Shown here: piece by piece, positions 1 to 5,231 of the stretch
Layout: every line of letters starts with the position of its first letter
Numbering within the stretch: position 1 is the first letter of the stretch
Notes under the pieces: model-generated
Database searches by the model: none
What the model was told of the DNA's origin: nothing
The model's input: only the letters and a program-made list of their open reading frames with translations
Source: Oscillospiraceae bacterium
GTDB taxonomy: Bacteria; Bacillota; Clostridia; Oscillospirales; Oscillospiraceae
Assembly (NCBI GenBank): GCA_017378975.1
Contig: JAFNXT010000284.1
Span: 1-5,900, forward strand
Reading direction: 5' to 3'
DNA length: 5,900 bases
Position numbers and translations under genes: made by a program

Positions 1-702
1 ATCGTCCCGGTTCAGCACCGCCCGGTCGCACCGGGCAAACAGTTCCGCCTTGGTGTCGCAGTAAGCCTCCATGGTCTTGTGGAAATCCAGATGATCCTCC
101 GTCAGATTAGTGAAGGCTCCCACCCGGAACCGGACACCGCCCACTCTGTCCAAAGCGATCGCGTGAGAAGAGACCTCCATCACCGCGTACCGGCAACCGG
201 CATCCCGCATCCGGGCAAAGAGCCCCTGAAGCTCGAAGCTCTCCGGAGTGGTCCGCTCCGTGGGGAGCACCTCATCACCGATCCGGTTCTCCATGGTGCC
301 GATGAGCCCCGCCTTGCAGTTTTGGACCTGCTCCAGCACCTGCTTGAGAAGAAGCGTCACCGAAGTCTTGCCGTTGGTACCGGTGACACCGATCACCTCC
401 AGCGCGTCCGCAGGCCTTCCGTACCAGTTACAGCCGATCATGGCCAGCGCCAGCCGGTCATCCTCCACCAGAACGTAGGGCACACCCGGCTCCGGACGCT
501 TAGCGGTGACCACCACCGCCGCGCCTTTCTCCATGGCCATAGGGATGAATCTGTTGCCATCGGAGGTGAAACCGGAGACCGCCACGAACAGACTGCCGGG
601 GGTCACCTTCCGGGAATCATAGGCCACAGCCCCGATCCGCATATCAAGATCGGCGTTGGTCTCCAAAACGGGGATATCCCGTAGGATCTCTCTGAGTTCC
701 AT
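1..702 (-). CDS. murE: MurE, UDP-MurNAc-tripeptide ligase (N-terminal part)
   Basis: Cytoplasmic ATP-dependent Mur ligase that adds the third stem-peptide residue to UDP-MurNAc-L-Ala-D-Glu. The visible 234 codons contain the N-terminal UDP-binding domain (about residues 1-100) and the start of the central ATPase domain. Seen directly: P-loop GVTGTNGKT at residues 105-113, TTPE at 151-154, EVSSH at 176-180, TNLTEDHLDFH at 198-208, and K218 in a YCDTKAELF context, matching the carbamylated lysine of Mur ligases. The C-terminal domain that decides between lysine and diaminopimelate lies outside the window, so substrate choice cannot be read; diaminopimelate is likely from the probable lineage. 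The ATG at 702 follows GAAGGAG (716-710) with a 7-base spacer, and lies 24 bases after the pbp stop, so co-transcription is expected. No in-frame stop interrupts it. Family identity is secure from the motif set and dcw context. Confidence 0.96.
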   Translation of the reverse strand, partial: MELREILRDIPVLETNADLDMRIGAVAYDSRKVTPGSLFVAVSGFTSDGNRFIPMAMEKGAAVVVTAKRPEPGVPYVLVEDDRLALAMIGCNWYGRPADALEVIGVTGTNGKTSVTLLLKQVLEQVQNCKAGLIGTMENRIGDEVLPTERTTPESFELQGLFARMRDAGCRYAVMEVSSHAIALDRVGGVRFRVGAFTNLTEDHLDFHKTMEAYCDTKAELFARCDRAVLNRDD

Positions 703-709
703 ATTAACG

Positions 710-716
710 CTCCTTC
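710..716 (-). promoter_or_regulatory. Ribosome binding site of murE
   Basis: GAAGGAG read on the minus strand, 7 bases before the murE ATG. It is a strong Shine-Dalgarno match at ideal spacing and decides the start at 702. It lies wholly inside the 24-base pbp-murE gap. Confidence 0.85.
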
Positions 717-726
717 GTAAGGCCTG

Positions 727-2664
727 TCAAGACGCAGGCTCGATATCTTTCCGCTCCACGCCCAGATAGGGCAGGATATCGGCCATCACCGCCCCCACCG
801 TGGGAGCCGCCATGACGCCGCCGGATATATAGATCCCGGTCTCCCGGGAGGGGGTATCCAATGCTACCAATACAATATACTCCGGATCTTCCATCGGCGC
901 AATACCCACAAATGACACGATCTTATCCAACACACGTTGGCCCTGATCATCGAAAACGTCGATCTTCTCAGATGTCCCGGTCTTCCCTCCGATGGAGAAC
1001 CCGGCCACCGCCGCATTCTTCGCCGTCCCCTCAGTGACCACCGACCGGAGGAGCCTGCGCATGATCTGGGAGGTCTCTTCGCTGATGGTCCGCCGGACCT
1101 CCGTGGGCTCCTGCAAAAGCACCGTCTGCCCATCGGGTCCGATCACCTCGGAAACGATGTAAGGCTCCATGAGATGTCCGCCGTTGACCACCGAACCGAT
1201 CGCCCGGACCAGTTGCAGGGGCGTGATCTTGAAGGTCTGACCGAAGGAACCGGAGGTCAGGGAGGCCGTGCCCCATTTATCCGTATCGGTCACCAAAGAC
1301 TTATCGAAAAATACGCCCTTGCTCTCCCCTGCCAGATCGATGCCGGTCTTCTCCAGGATCCCGAAGCGCCGGATGTACTCATAGAAGGTCTCGCCACCCA
1401 TCTTCAAAGCGATGTGGGCGAAGGCCAGATTACAGGAGTTCTGCAGGGCCTGCGGTGTTTTCTGAGCCCCGTGGCCTGCGGACTTCCAGCAATGCAGGAG
1501 CTGGGACCGCCCGGGGATCTGCTCCGCGCCACCGCAGTGGAAGGGCGTCTCCAGTCCGATCGAGCCGCTGTCCAGCGCCGCCGCCATGGTCAGCACCTTG
1601 AAGGTAGACCCCGGCTCATAGCCGTCCGACAACACCCGGTTGCGCCATTGCTTCAGTCGGGCACCGTTGACTGCCTCTTTGTAGGCCGCCAGCCCCTTCT
1701 CATATCCTTCGCTCCCCTCCGGGAAGGAAAGATAGGACTGGGCCAGAGCCTGCGTCCGTTCCTTCGCCACAAGATCGGCGATCTCCAGATAGGCATTGGG
1801 GTCATAACTGCCCAAGGTCGCCATGGCCAGGATCGCCCCGGTCTTGGCCTCCATCACCAGGCCGAAGGCCCCATTCTCCACATCATACCGGTCGATCGCC
1901 GCCTGCATCTGGTTCTCAAGACAGGCCTGCACCGTGGCATCCAGCGTCAGCACCACGTCACAGCCAGGCACCGCCTCGGCATACCCCTCATAGGAGAAGG
2001 GCATATCCATCTCATTGTTCCCCTTGGTGGTGATCACCTTGCCGGGAGTGCCGGAAAGGAAGCTGTCATAGGCCGCTTCCACGCCCTCGGAGCCATCGTT
2101 GGAAGCGTTGGTGAACCCGATCACCTGAGCCGCCAAACTTCCTTTGGGATAATATCGCTTGGAATCCGGCTCCAGATGGATACCTGCGATCTTGTTCTCA
2201 TTGATATAGGCCCGGATCTTCGCCGCCGTCTCCTGATCCACAGCGGAAGCCACCTTTTTGTAGCGCATGGAGATATCTTCCGCCTGCTTGAAGATCCATT
2301 CCGGCTCCAGCTCCAGAAGCTTCCCCAGCGTTTCCGCGATCTGGGCGATGTCCGCCTTGGACTGTCTCAGCTCGTGGGGATCCAGATACACGTTCTCCAC
2401 GGTCCGGGAGCAGGCCAACACCTCCATGTTCCGGTCGCAGATCACGCCCCGATGGGCGGTGACCGTAGTGGACCGGGTCTGGTTCCGCAGGGCGAGCCCT
2501 GACCAATACTCATGGTCTTTGACCATGAGCCCGAAGAGCCGTACCGCCGTGGGCAGGAAGACCCCCACCCCCAGCACCAGCATCAGTGCCATGATCCTGC
2601 CACGCTGTCCGGAATCCGCCCGGACCCTCAGATAGGTCCGCTTCCCATCACCTTTCTTCCCCAT
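727..2664 (-). CDS. SpoVD/FtsI-class penicillin-binding protein (class B transpeptidase)
   Basis: Membrane-anchored D,D-transpeptidase that cross-links peptidoglycan at the septum or spore cortex. The 645 residues show a basic N-terminus, one membrane segment at about 24-47, a PBP dimerisation region with HRGVICDRN at 71-79, and the transpeptidase domain. The catalytic motifs are all present: S353-T-F-K356 (nucleophile Ser353), S410-C-N412, and K561-T-G-T564. C392 and C411 sit 39 and 58 residues after the nucleophile, resembling the redox cysteine pair reported for Bacillus SpoVD. The chain ends just after the transpeptidase domain, with no PASTA domain, although SpoVD usually has one. About 35 extra residues (roughly 295-338) lie before the active-site motif. 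It is the only PBP between ftsL and murE, so it may serve as the division enzyme (PbpB/FtsI role) rather than, or in addition to, a sporulation enzyme; I leave the symbol blank. The start follows GAAAGG at 2680-2675. Confidence 0.95.
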   Translation of the reverse strand: MGKKGDGKRTYLRVRADSGQRGRIMALMLVLGVGVFLPTAVRLFGLMVKDHEYWSGLALRNQTRSTTVTAHRGVICDRNMEVLACSRTVENVYLDPHELRQSKADIAQIAETLGKLLELEPEWIFKQAEDISMRYKKVASAVDQETAAKIRAYINENKIAGIHLEPDSKRYYPKGSLAAQVIGFTNASNDGSEGVEAAYDSFLSGTPGKVITTKGNNEMDMPFSYEGYAEAVPGCDVVLTLDATVQACLENQMQAAIDRYDVENGAFGLVMEAKTGAILAMATLGSYDPNAYLEIADLVAKERTQALAQSYLSFPEGSEGYEKGLAAYKEAVNGARLKQWRNRVLSDGYEPGSTFKVLTMAAALDSGSIGLETPFHCGGAEQIPGRSQLLHCWKSAGHGAQKTPQALQNSCNLAFAHIALKMGGETFYEYIRRFGILEKTGIDLAGESKGVFFDKSLVTDTDKWGTASLTSGSFGQTFKITPLQLVRAIGSVVNGGHLMEPYIVSEVIGPDGQTVLLQEPTEVRRTISEETSQIMRRLLRSVVTEGTAKNAAVAGFSIGGKTGTSEKIDVFDDQGQRVLDKIVSFVGIAPMEDPEYIVLVALDTPSRETGIYISGGVMAAPTVGAVMADILPYLGVERKDIEPAS

Positions 2665-2674
2665 ATGTCACCGG

Positions 2675-2680
2675 CCTTTC
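2675..2680 (-). promoter_or_regulatory. Ribosome binding site of the pbp gene
   Basis: GAAAGG on the minus strand, 10 bases before the ATG at 2664. It is moderate in strength with a slightly long spacer. It lies 12 bases downstream of the 14-bp hairpin in the same gap, so the hairpin stem does not bury it. Confidence 0.55.
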
Positions 2681-2692
2681 GATCAGGATAGA

Positions 2693-2725
2693 AATGGGCA
2701 GTAAGGGTCTACCTTACTGCCCATT
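2693..2725 (-). other. Perfect 14-bp hairpin between ftsL and pbp
   Basis: Arms 2693-2706 (AATGGGCAGTAAGG on the plus strand) and 2712-2725 are exact reverse complements around a 5-base loop (2707-2711). In the transcript the stem is followed by UCUAUCC rather than a run of U, so it is not a textbook intrinsic terminator. It could be a weak terminator or attenuator that lowers pbp-murE expression relative to the upstream genes, an RNA-processing or stability element, or a protein-binding palindrome in DNA. The structure is certain; its role is not. Confidence 0.8.
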
Positions 2726-2750
2726 GCAGTTCTACCTAATCTTATTGCCC
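2708..2750. repeat. Imperfect direct repeat in the ftsL-pbp gap
   Basis: TCTACCTTACTGCCC at 2708-2722 recurs as TCTACCTAATCTTATTGCCC at 2731-2750. The copies differ by a 5-base insertion (TAATC) and one C/T change. The first copy overlaps the loop and one arm of the adjacent hairpin. This looks like a local duplication or a pair of binding sites for one factor; the sequence alone does not distinguish them. Confidence 0.65.
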
Positions 2751-2760
2751 GGTCACGGGA

Positions 2761-3240
2761 TCATGCAAACATCTCAGCGACAGAGGTCCAAAAGCTCTCC
2801 CACGCGGAGGGCTCCTGCACCGCCTGAGGCGGCACCACCTTGATCGTCACATGCTCCACCTGAGACTCCGGCACCAGCCCCAGATCCAGAGCCTGATCGC
2901 GGATCTGGGCCAGATCGTAGCCCGCCTTGTATTCGGAATGGAGCTGGGTGTTCTCTTCCCGAAGCTGTGCCACATGCTCCTCCAGCCGGTTGGCCTCGGC
3001 GTTGACGGTGCCCAACCGGATCATACCCACGGCCATCACCACCAGCATCACCGCCGCCACCACCGTGGCGCACAGCGCGATCGGATCGACGTAACGTACC
3101 TTCCGGGCACCGGCCTTGGGCCGTGCCTTGGGCTGAGGGACAGCCACGGGCCGTCCGGGGACCACCCGGGGTGCCAGCTTGGGAGCGGCACTGCCGGAGA
3201 TATAGGGATTGATATATAAGATATCAGGATCTCGTGCCAT
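2761..3240 (-). CDS. ftsL: FtsL-like septal division protein
   Basis: Small single-pass membrane protein of the divisome. FtsL-family proteins pair with DivIC/FtsB through a coiled coil outside the membrane and help recruit and activate the septal synthase. The 159 residues show a cytoplasmic tail of about 50 residues rich in Pro, Lys and Arg (20-50), a membrane segment at about 53-75, a heptad-like stretch at about 78-106 (NRLEEHVAQLREENTQL), then a short conserved-type tail with LGLVPESQVEHVTI at 120-133. The sequence itself diverges strongly, as is usual for FtsL, so the call rests on topology plus position between rsmH and the transpeptidase gene. The start at 3240 is constrained: an in-frame TGA lies 7-9 bases upstream, and AAGGA sits at 3256-3252. 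It begins 23 bases after the rsmH stop. A related septum-initiator protein (DivIC/FtsB family) is the main alternative. Confidence 0.85.
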   Translation of the reverse strand: MARDPDILYINPYISGSAAPKLAPRVVPGRPVAVPQPKARPKAGARKVRYVDPIALCATVVAAVMLVVMAVGMIRLGTVNAEANRLEEHVAQLREENTQLHSEYKAGYDLAQIRDQALDLGLVPESQVEHVTIKVVPPQAVQEPSAWESFWTSVAEMFA

Positions 3241-3251
3241 ACAGGGTCACA

Positions 3252-3256
3252 TCCTT
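3252..3256 (-). promoter_or_regulatory. Ribosome binding site of ftsL
   Basis: AAGGA on the minus strand, 11 bases before the ATG at 3240. The spacer is long, but no better candidate exists in the 23-base rsmH-ftsL gap, and the in-frame TGA just upstream excludes an earlier start. Confidence 0.5.
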
Positions 3257-3263
3257 GCGTCAG

Positions 3264-4199
3264 TTATAGTTTCTCGCACACACGAAGCTTCGCGCTTCTG
3301 GCTCTGGGGTTCCGCTCCAGCTCTTCGTCGCCGGAAACGATGGGCTTCCGGGTGACCAGCTTCACCTTGGGCTTCTTGCCACAAACACACACCGGGAAGC
3401 TGGGCGGACAGGTACAGCCCTTGGAAGCCGCCACCATGCCATTCTTCACGATCCGGTCCTCCAGAGAGTGGAAGGTGATGATCGCCAGCCTGCCGCCCTC
3501 ATTGAGGCAGGGGATCGCATCACGCATCACCTGCTCCACGGAGCCCAGCTCATCGTTGACGGCGATACGGATCGCCTGGAAGGTCCGCTTGGCAGGATGC
3601 TGTTTCTCACGGAGGGCCGCCGGGGGCATGGCGCTGCGGATCACATCCACCAGCTCCAGCGTAGTCTCGATGGGCTTCTCCGCCCGTCTGCGGCAGATGG
3701 CCGCCGCGATCTGAGGGGCGTAACGCTCCTCACCATATTCAAAAAAGATCCGCTTCAGCTCCTCCTGCGACCAGGAGTTCACCACCATATACGCGTCCAG
3801 CGTATCCTCGCTGTTCATCCGCATATCCAGCGGCGCGTCGGCCATATAAGAGAATCCACGTCCGGCATCGTCCAACTGAGGCGAAGACACGCCCAGATCC
3901 AGCAGGATGCCATCCACGCCCTCGATGCCCAGGTCTTCCAGCACCTTGGCGATGTCACAGAAATTAGAGTGGACCAGCGTCACCCGGTCCCCATAGGGAG
4001 CCAACCGCTCCCCTGCCGCCTTCAATGCCACAGGATCCCGGTCGATGCCGATCAGGCGACCCGTGGTCAGCCGCTTGGCGATCTGGGAGGAATGTCCGGC
4101 ACCCCCAAGGGTACCGTCCACATAGATGCCGTCAGGACGGATCGCCAGTGCGTCGATGCACTCGTCCAGAAGCACGGAAACATGATGGAACTCACTCAT
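3264..4199 (-). CDS. rsmH: RsmH (MraW), 16S rRNA m4C1402 N4-methyltransferase
   Basis: S-adenosylmethionine-dependent enzyme that methylates N4 of C1402 (E. coli numbering) in the 16S rRNA decoding centre. At 311 residues it has the usual family length. Seen directly: SAM-binding DGTLGGAGHS at 28-37, GIDRDP at 51-56, LLDLGVSSPQLDDAGRGFSY at 99-118 followed by PLDMRM at 123-128, HPAKRTFQAIRIAVNDEL at 201-218, and ITFHSLEDRIVK at 241-252. The C-terminal part has a cysteine cluster (C262, C264, C271, C273) and ends NPRARSAKLRV at 297-307, both typical. The ATG overlaps the mraZ stop in ATGA (4199-4196), indicating translational coupling; GGAGG at 4214-4210 inside mraZ is the likely ribosome binding site. 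No key motif is missing. The dcw position next to mraZ is the standard one. Confidence 0.98.
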   Translation of the reverse strand: MSEFHHVSVLLDECIDALAIRPDGIYVDGTLGGAGHSSQIAKRLTTGRLIGIDRDPVALKAAGERLAPYGDRVTLVHSNFCDIAKVLEDLGIEGVDGILLDLGVSSPQLDDAGRGFSYMADAPLDMRMNSEDTLDAYMVVNSWSQEELKRIFFEYGEERYAPQIAAAICRRRAEKPIETTLELVDVIRSAMPPAALREKQHPAKRTFQAIRIAVNDELGSVEQVMRDAIPCLNEGGRLAIITFHSLEDRIVKNGMVAASKGCTCPPSFPVCVCGKKPKVKLVTRKPIVSGDEELERNPRARSAKLRVCEKL

Positions 4200-4624
4200 A
4201 AGCCGATCGCCTCCAAAGACGCCAACAGCTTCTCAGGCGTCAGGTTCTCCAGCTCATAGGCGGCATAGCTCTGGGCATCCCAGATCTCAGCCTGCCCGGC
4301 CCGACCCACGATCACGACCTCCCGGTCGATCCCGGCGAAGTCCAGCAGATACTGGGTCAGCATGAACCGGGACTGCTTGTCCGGCGCACACTCGGTGGCG
4401 TTGGAGAAGATCAGACTGGCGGCGCCGCTGCGCTGAGCGATGGAGAGGTTACCGAAGTTCTCCTGAAGCTTTTCCCAGTCCTGCGCGGTATATACCGTCA
4501 GACACTTCCGGCCACAGTTGAGGCCCAAGGTCACGAAGAACACTTCCCCCAGCTCCCCACGGAGCTTGGACGGAACGATCAGACGGTTCTTATCGTCCAG
4601 TTTCGCCGGATACTTACCGATCAT
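4196..4624 (-). CDS. mraZ: MraZ, transcriptional regulator of the dcw cluster
   Basis: DNA-binding protein of the SpoVT/AbrB superfamily that forms ring oligomers and, in characterised species, regulates its own operon by binding short repeats upstream of its gene. The 142 residues match the family length and show two tandem half-domains, each with a DxxxR signature: D10-x-x-x-R14 in KLDDKNRLIVPSKLR, and D82-x-x-x-R86 in DKQSRFMLTQYLLDFAG. The ending VVIVGRAGQAEIWD (103-116) is also typical. The glycine usually found just before the Arg in each signature is replaced here, by N13 and S85. The start at 4624 follows a very strong GGAGGAGGTG at 4642-4633. Phased GGAG boxes directly upstream (4639-4674) fit autoregulation. 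It is the first gene of the cluster and overlaps rsmH by four bases. Confidence 0.97.
   Translation of the reverse strand: MIGKYPAKLDDKNRLIVPSKLRGELGEVFFVTLGLNCGRKCLTVYTAQDWEKLQENFGNLSIAQRSGAASLIFSNATECAPDKQSRFMLTQYLLDFAGIDREVVIVGRAGQAEIWDAQSYAAYELENLTPEKLLASLEAIGL
4210..4214 (-). promoter_or_regulatory. Ribosome binding site of rsmH, inside mraZ
   Basis: GGAGG on the minus strand within the last codons of mraZ, 10 bases before the rsmH ATG at 4199. Together with the ATGA overlap this suggests re-initiation by ribosomes finishing mraZ. Confidence 0.6.
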
Positions 4625-4632
4625 TTGAGCCT

Positions 4633-4642
4633 CACCTCCTCC
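4633..4642 (-). promoter_or_regulatory. Ribosome binding site of mraZ, overlapping the operator
   Basis: GGAGGAGGTG on the minus strand, 8 bases before the ATG at 4624. Its first four bases are also the fourth GGAG operator box, so the operator and the translation start region share sequence. Confidence 0.85.
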
Positions 4643-4674
4643 ATTTTACTCCACAGGATCTCCCTTTTGCTCCA
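4639..4674 (-). promoter_or_regulatory. Putative MraZ operator: four phased GGAG boxes
   Basis: On the minus strand GGAG occurs at 4673-4670, 4663-4660, 4652-4649 and 4642-4639, so box starts are 10, 11 and 10 bases apart, about one helical turn. Two boxes carry the longer shared context GTGGAG followed by C/TAAAA. Known MraZ operators are tandem short G-rich repeats at about 10-bp spacing upstream of mraZ (for example TGGGN in E. coli). Position, just downstream of the -10 element and running into the ribosome binding site, fits repression by blocking transcription start. The repeats are seen directly; MraZ binding is inferred. Confidence 0.78.
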
Positions 4675-4683
4675 CATAACCAC

Positions 4684-4712
4684 AGTATAACTGCTGTGTC
4701 AAAAAAAATCAA
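4684..4712 (-). promoter_or_regulatory. Predicted housekeeping-sigma promoter of mraZ and the dcw operon
   Basis: On the minus strand, -35 TTGATT (4712-4707) and -10 TATACT (4689-4684) are separated by exactly 17 bases; the -10 matches 5 of 6 consensus positions and the -35 matches 4 of 6. The surroundings (4700-4745) are strongly AT-rich, with an 8-T run, unlike the rest of the window. Transcription would begin around 4677, at the first operator box. A competing -35 TTGACA lies at 4702-4697 but has only a poor -10 (TTATGT or TATGTG) at the right distance. Confidence 0.7.
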
Positions 4713-4759
4713 TCATTTTCACCAAAATTTTTACAGAAAAATCACCCAGAAAACGACGA

Positions 4760-4797
4760 TATCGGCATATTAGAACGAAAGTTCTAATATGCCGATA
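4760..4797. repeat. Perfect 17-bp inverted repeat with 4-base loop
   Basis: Arms 4760-4776 and 4781-4797 are exact reverse complements around GAAA (4777-4780 on the plus strand). The stem is AT-rich in its inner part. It separates the repeat cluster from the AT-rich mraZ promoter region. As RNA on the minus strand it is followed by a few bases and then UUUU (4754-4751), so a role in ending the clpC-side transcript is possible but not typical. The centre reads GAAC-N4-GTTC (4773-4784), the core of a Bacillus-type LexA box. Function unknown. Confidence 0.8.
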
Positions 4798-4831
4798 CAT
4801 CATCCCCCCTCCCGAAGAGGCGGAAGAACCG

Positions 4832-4865
4832 GCTCCCCTCGAGGGGAGCTGTCGCCACAGGCGAC
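4832..4865. repeat. Double palindrome of a clostridial-type intergenic repeat
   Basis: GCTCCCCTCGAGGGGAGC (4832-4849) is a perfect 18-bp palindrome. It is followed one base later by GTCGCC-ACA-GGCGAC (4851-4865), a 6-bp stem with a 3-base loop, then TGAGGGG, which could pair instead with the CCCCTC of the first palindrome. This gives two alternative folds. The pattern resembles a dispersed clostridial intergenic repeat family known to me only from memory. Confidence 0.65.
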
Positions 4866-4874
4866 TGAGGGGTG

Positions 4875-4914
4875 TGCCCTCTCCCCTCCCTCCCCGGAGG
4901 GAGGGGAGAGGGCA
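4875..4914. repeat. 19-bp-arm pyrimidine/purine inverted repeat
   Basis: Arms 4875-4893 and 4896-4914 are exact reverse complements around CC (4894-4895). The left arm is almost pure pyrimidine and the right almost pure purine, so the DNA could form a very stable hairpin or cruciform. On neither strand is it followed by a T run, so it is not a standard terminator. No coding role is seen. Confidence 0.75.
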
Positions 4915-4963
4915 GCCTCCGGCAGCAGGAGAGGCAGCCCCCTCCGGGAGAGCTTAAACCCCT

Positions 4964-5119
4964 GTCGTCCTGAGCAAGCATGCTGCAGAGCGCAGCGAAT
5001 CTGTGATCTCAATGATCGCCGGGGGCGATCATACGATTCGTACGCGCCGAAGGACCTACGCACCTCTTGGAAGCGCACAGATCCTTCGACTGCGGGCTCT
5101 GCCCTACGCTCAGGACGAC
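4964..5119. repeat. MITE/REP-like element with 12-bp terminal inverted repeats
   Basis: GTCGTCCTGAGC at 4964-4975 is the exact reverse complement of 5108-5119. The similarity continues inward imperfectly to 5005 on the left and 5076 on the right, with shared CAGAGC, GCAG and TCTGTG blocks, giving a long broken stem. Inside lie a 9-bp stem with a 3-base loop (5012-5032) and a second imperfect inverted repeat (5048-5088) with CGAAGGA/TCCTTCG ends. No transposase is present, so if mobile it would be non-autonomous. The mismatched arms suggest an old, decayed copy. Confidence 0.6.
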
Positions 5120-5213
5120 GTATTCCTGATCATCCCCAAAGGGCTGCGCCCGCAGGCGCGTTTCGTAGCATGACCGAGCGAAGCGAGGCTCTTAGCGCGG
5201 AGATGATACCTCA

Positions 5214-5231
5214 ATTCTGCATTCTGCATTC
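5214..5231. repeat. Short tandem repeat at the clpC stop
   Basis: ATTCTGC occurs twice in tandem (5214-5220, 5221-5227), followed by a partial third unit ATTC (5228-5231). The partial unit overlaps the clpC stop codon (TGA on the minus strand, 5232-5230), so the repeat array begins exactly where the gene ends. Confidence 0.7.

Larger units (their letters stand above)
4798..5229. repeat. Cluster of intergenic palindromic repeat elements, no gene
   Basis: This 432-base stretch between clpC and the mraZ promoter holds no supportable gene; frames open across it are low-complexity or antisense to clpC. It is packed with inverted repeats: an 18-bp palindrome (4832-4849) with an adjoining stem (4851-4865), a 19-bp-arm inverted repeat (4875-4914), a long imperfect inverted repeat with 12-bp exact ends (4964-5119), and a further weak inverted pair (5128-5137 with 5199-5208). 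The last is followed by a tandem ATTCTGC repeat. The style resembles dispersed non-coding repeats common between genes in Oscillospiraceae-type genomes; that resemblance is from memory and was not checked by search. Confidence 0.7.

Noticed and set aside
79..684. 201-codon plus-strand open frame
   Set aside because: It is antisense to murE, whose P-loop and Mur ligase motifs are clear; the plus-strand product shows no family signature.
937..2502. 521-codon plus-strand open frame antisense to the pbp gene
   Set aside because: It lies entirely opposite a gene with a complete catalytic motif set, and its His/Gln/Arg/Leu-rich composition is typical of antisense frames in GC-rich DNA; no domain is recognisable.
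2737..2765. Possible separate promoter for pbp (TAAGAT as a -10) in the ftsL-pbp gap
   Set aside because: No acceptable -35 lies 16-18 bases upstream and the -10 matches only 4 of 6, so it cannot be supported.
4784..5078. Two minus-strand open frames of 65 and 92 codons in the repeat island
   Set aside because: They consist of translated repeat palindromes rich in Gly, Arg, Ser and Pro, with no family match; more likely chance open frames in GC-rich repeats.
4798..5229. CRISPR array or structured riboswitch in the long gene-free stretch
   Set aside because: The repeats are inverted and of different sequence rather than regularly spaced direct repeats, and no known riboswitch core is recognisable.
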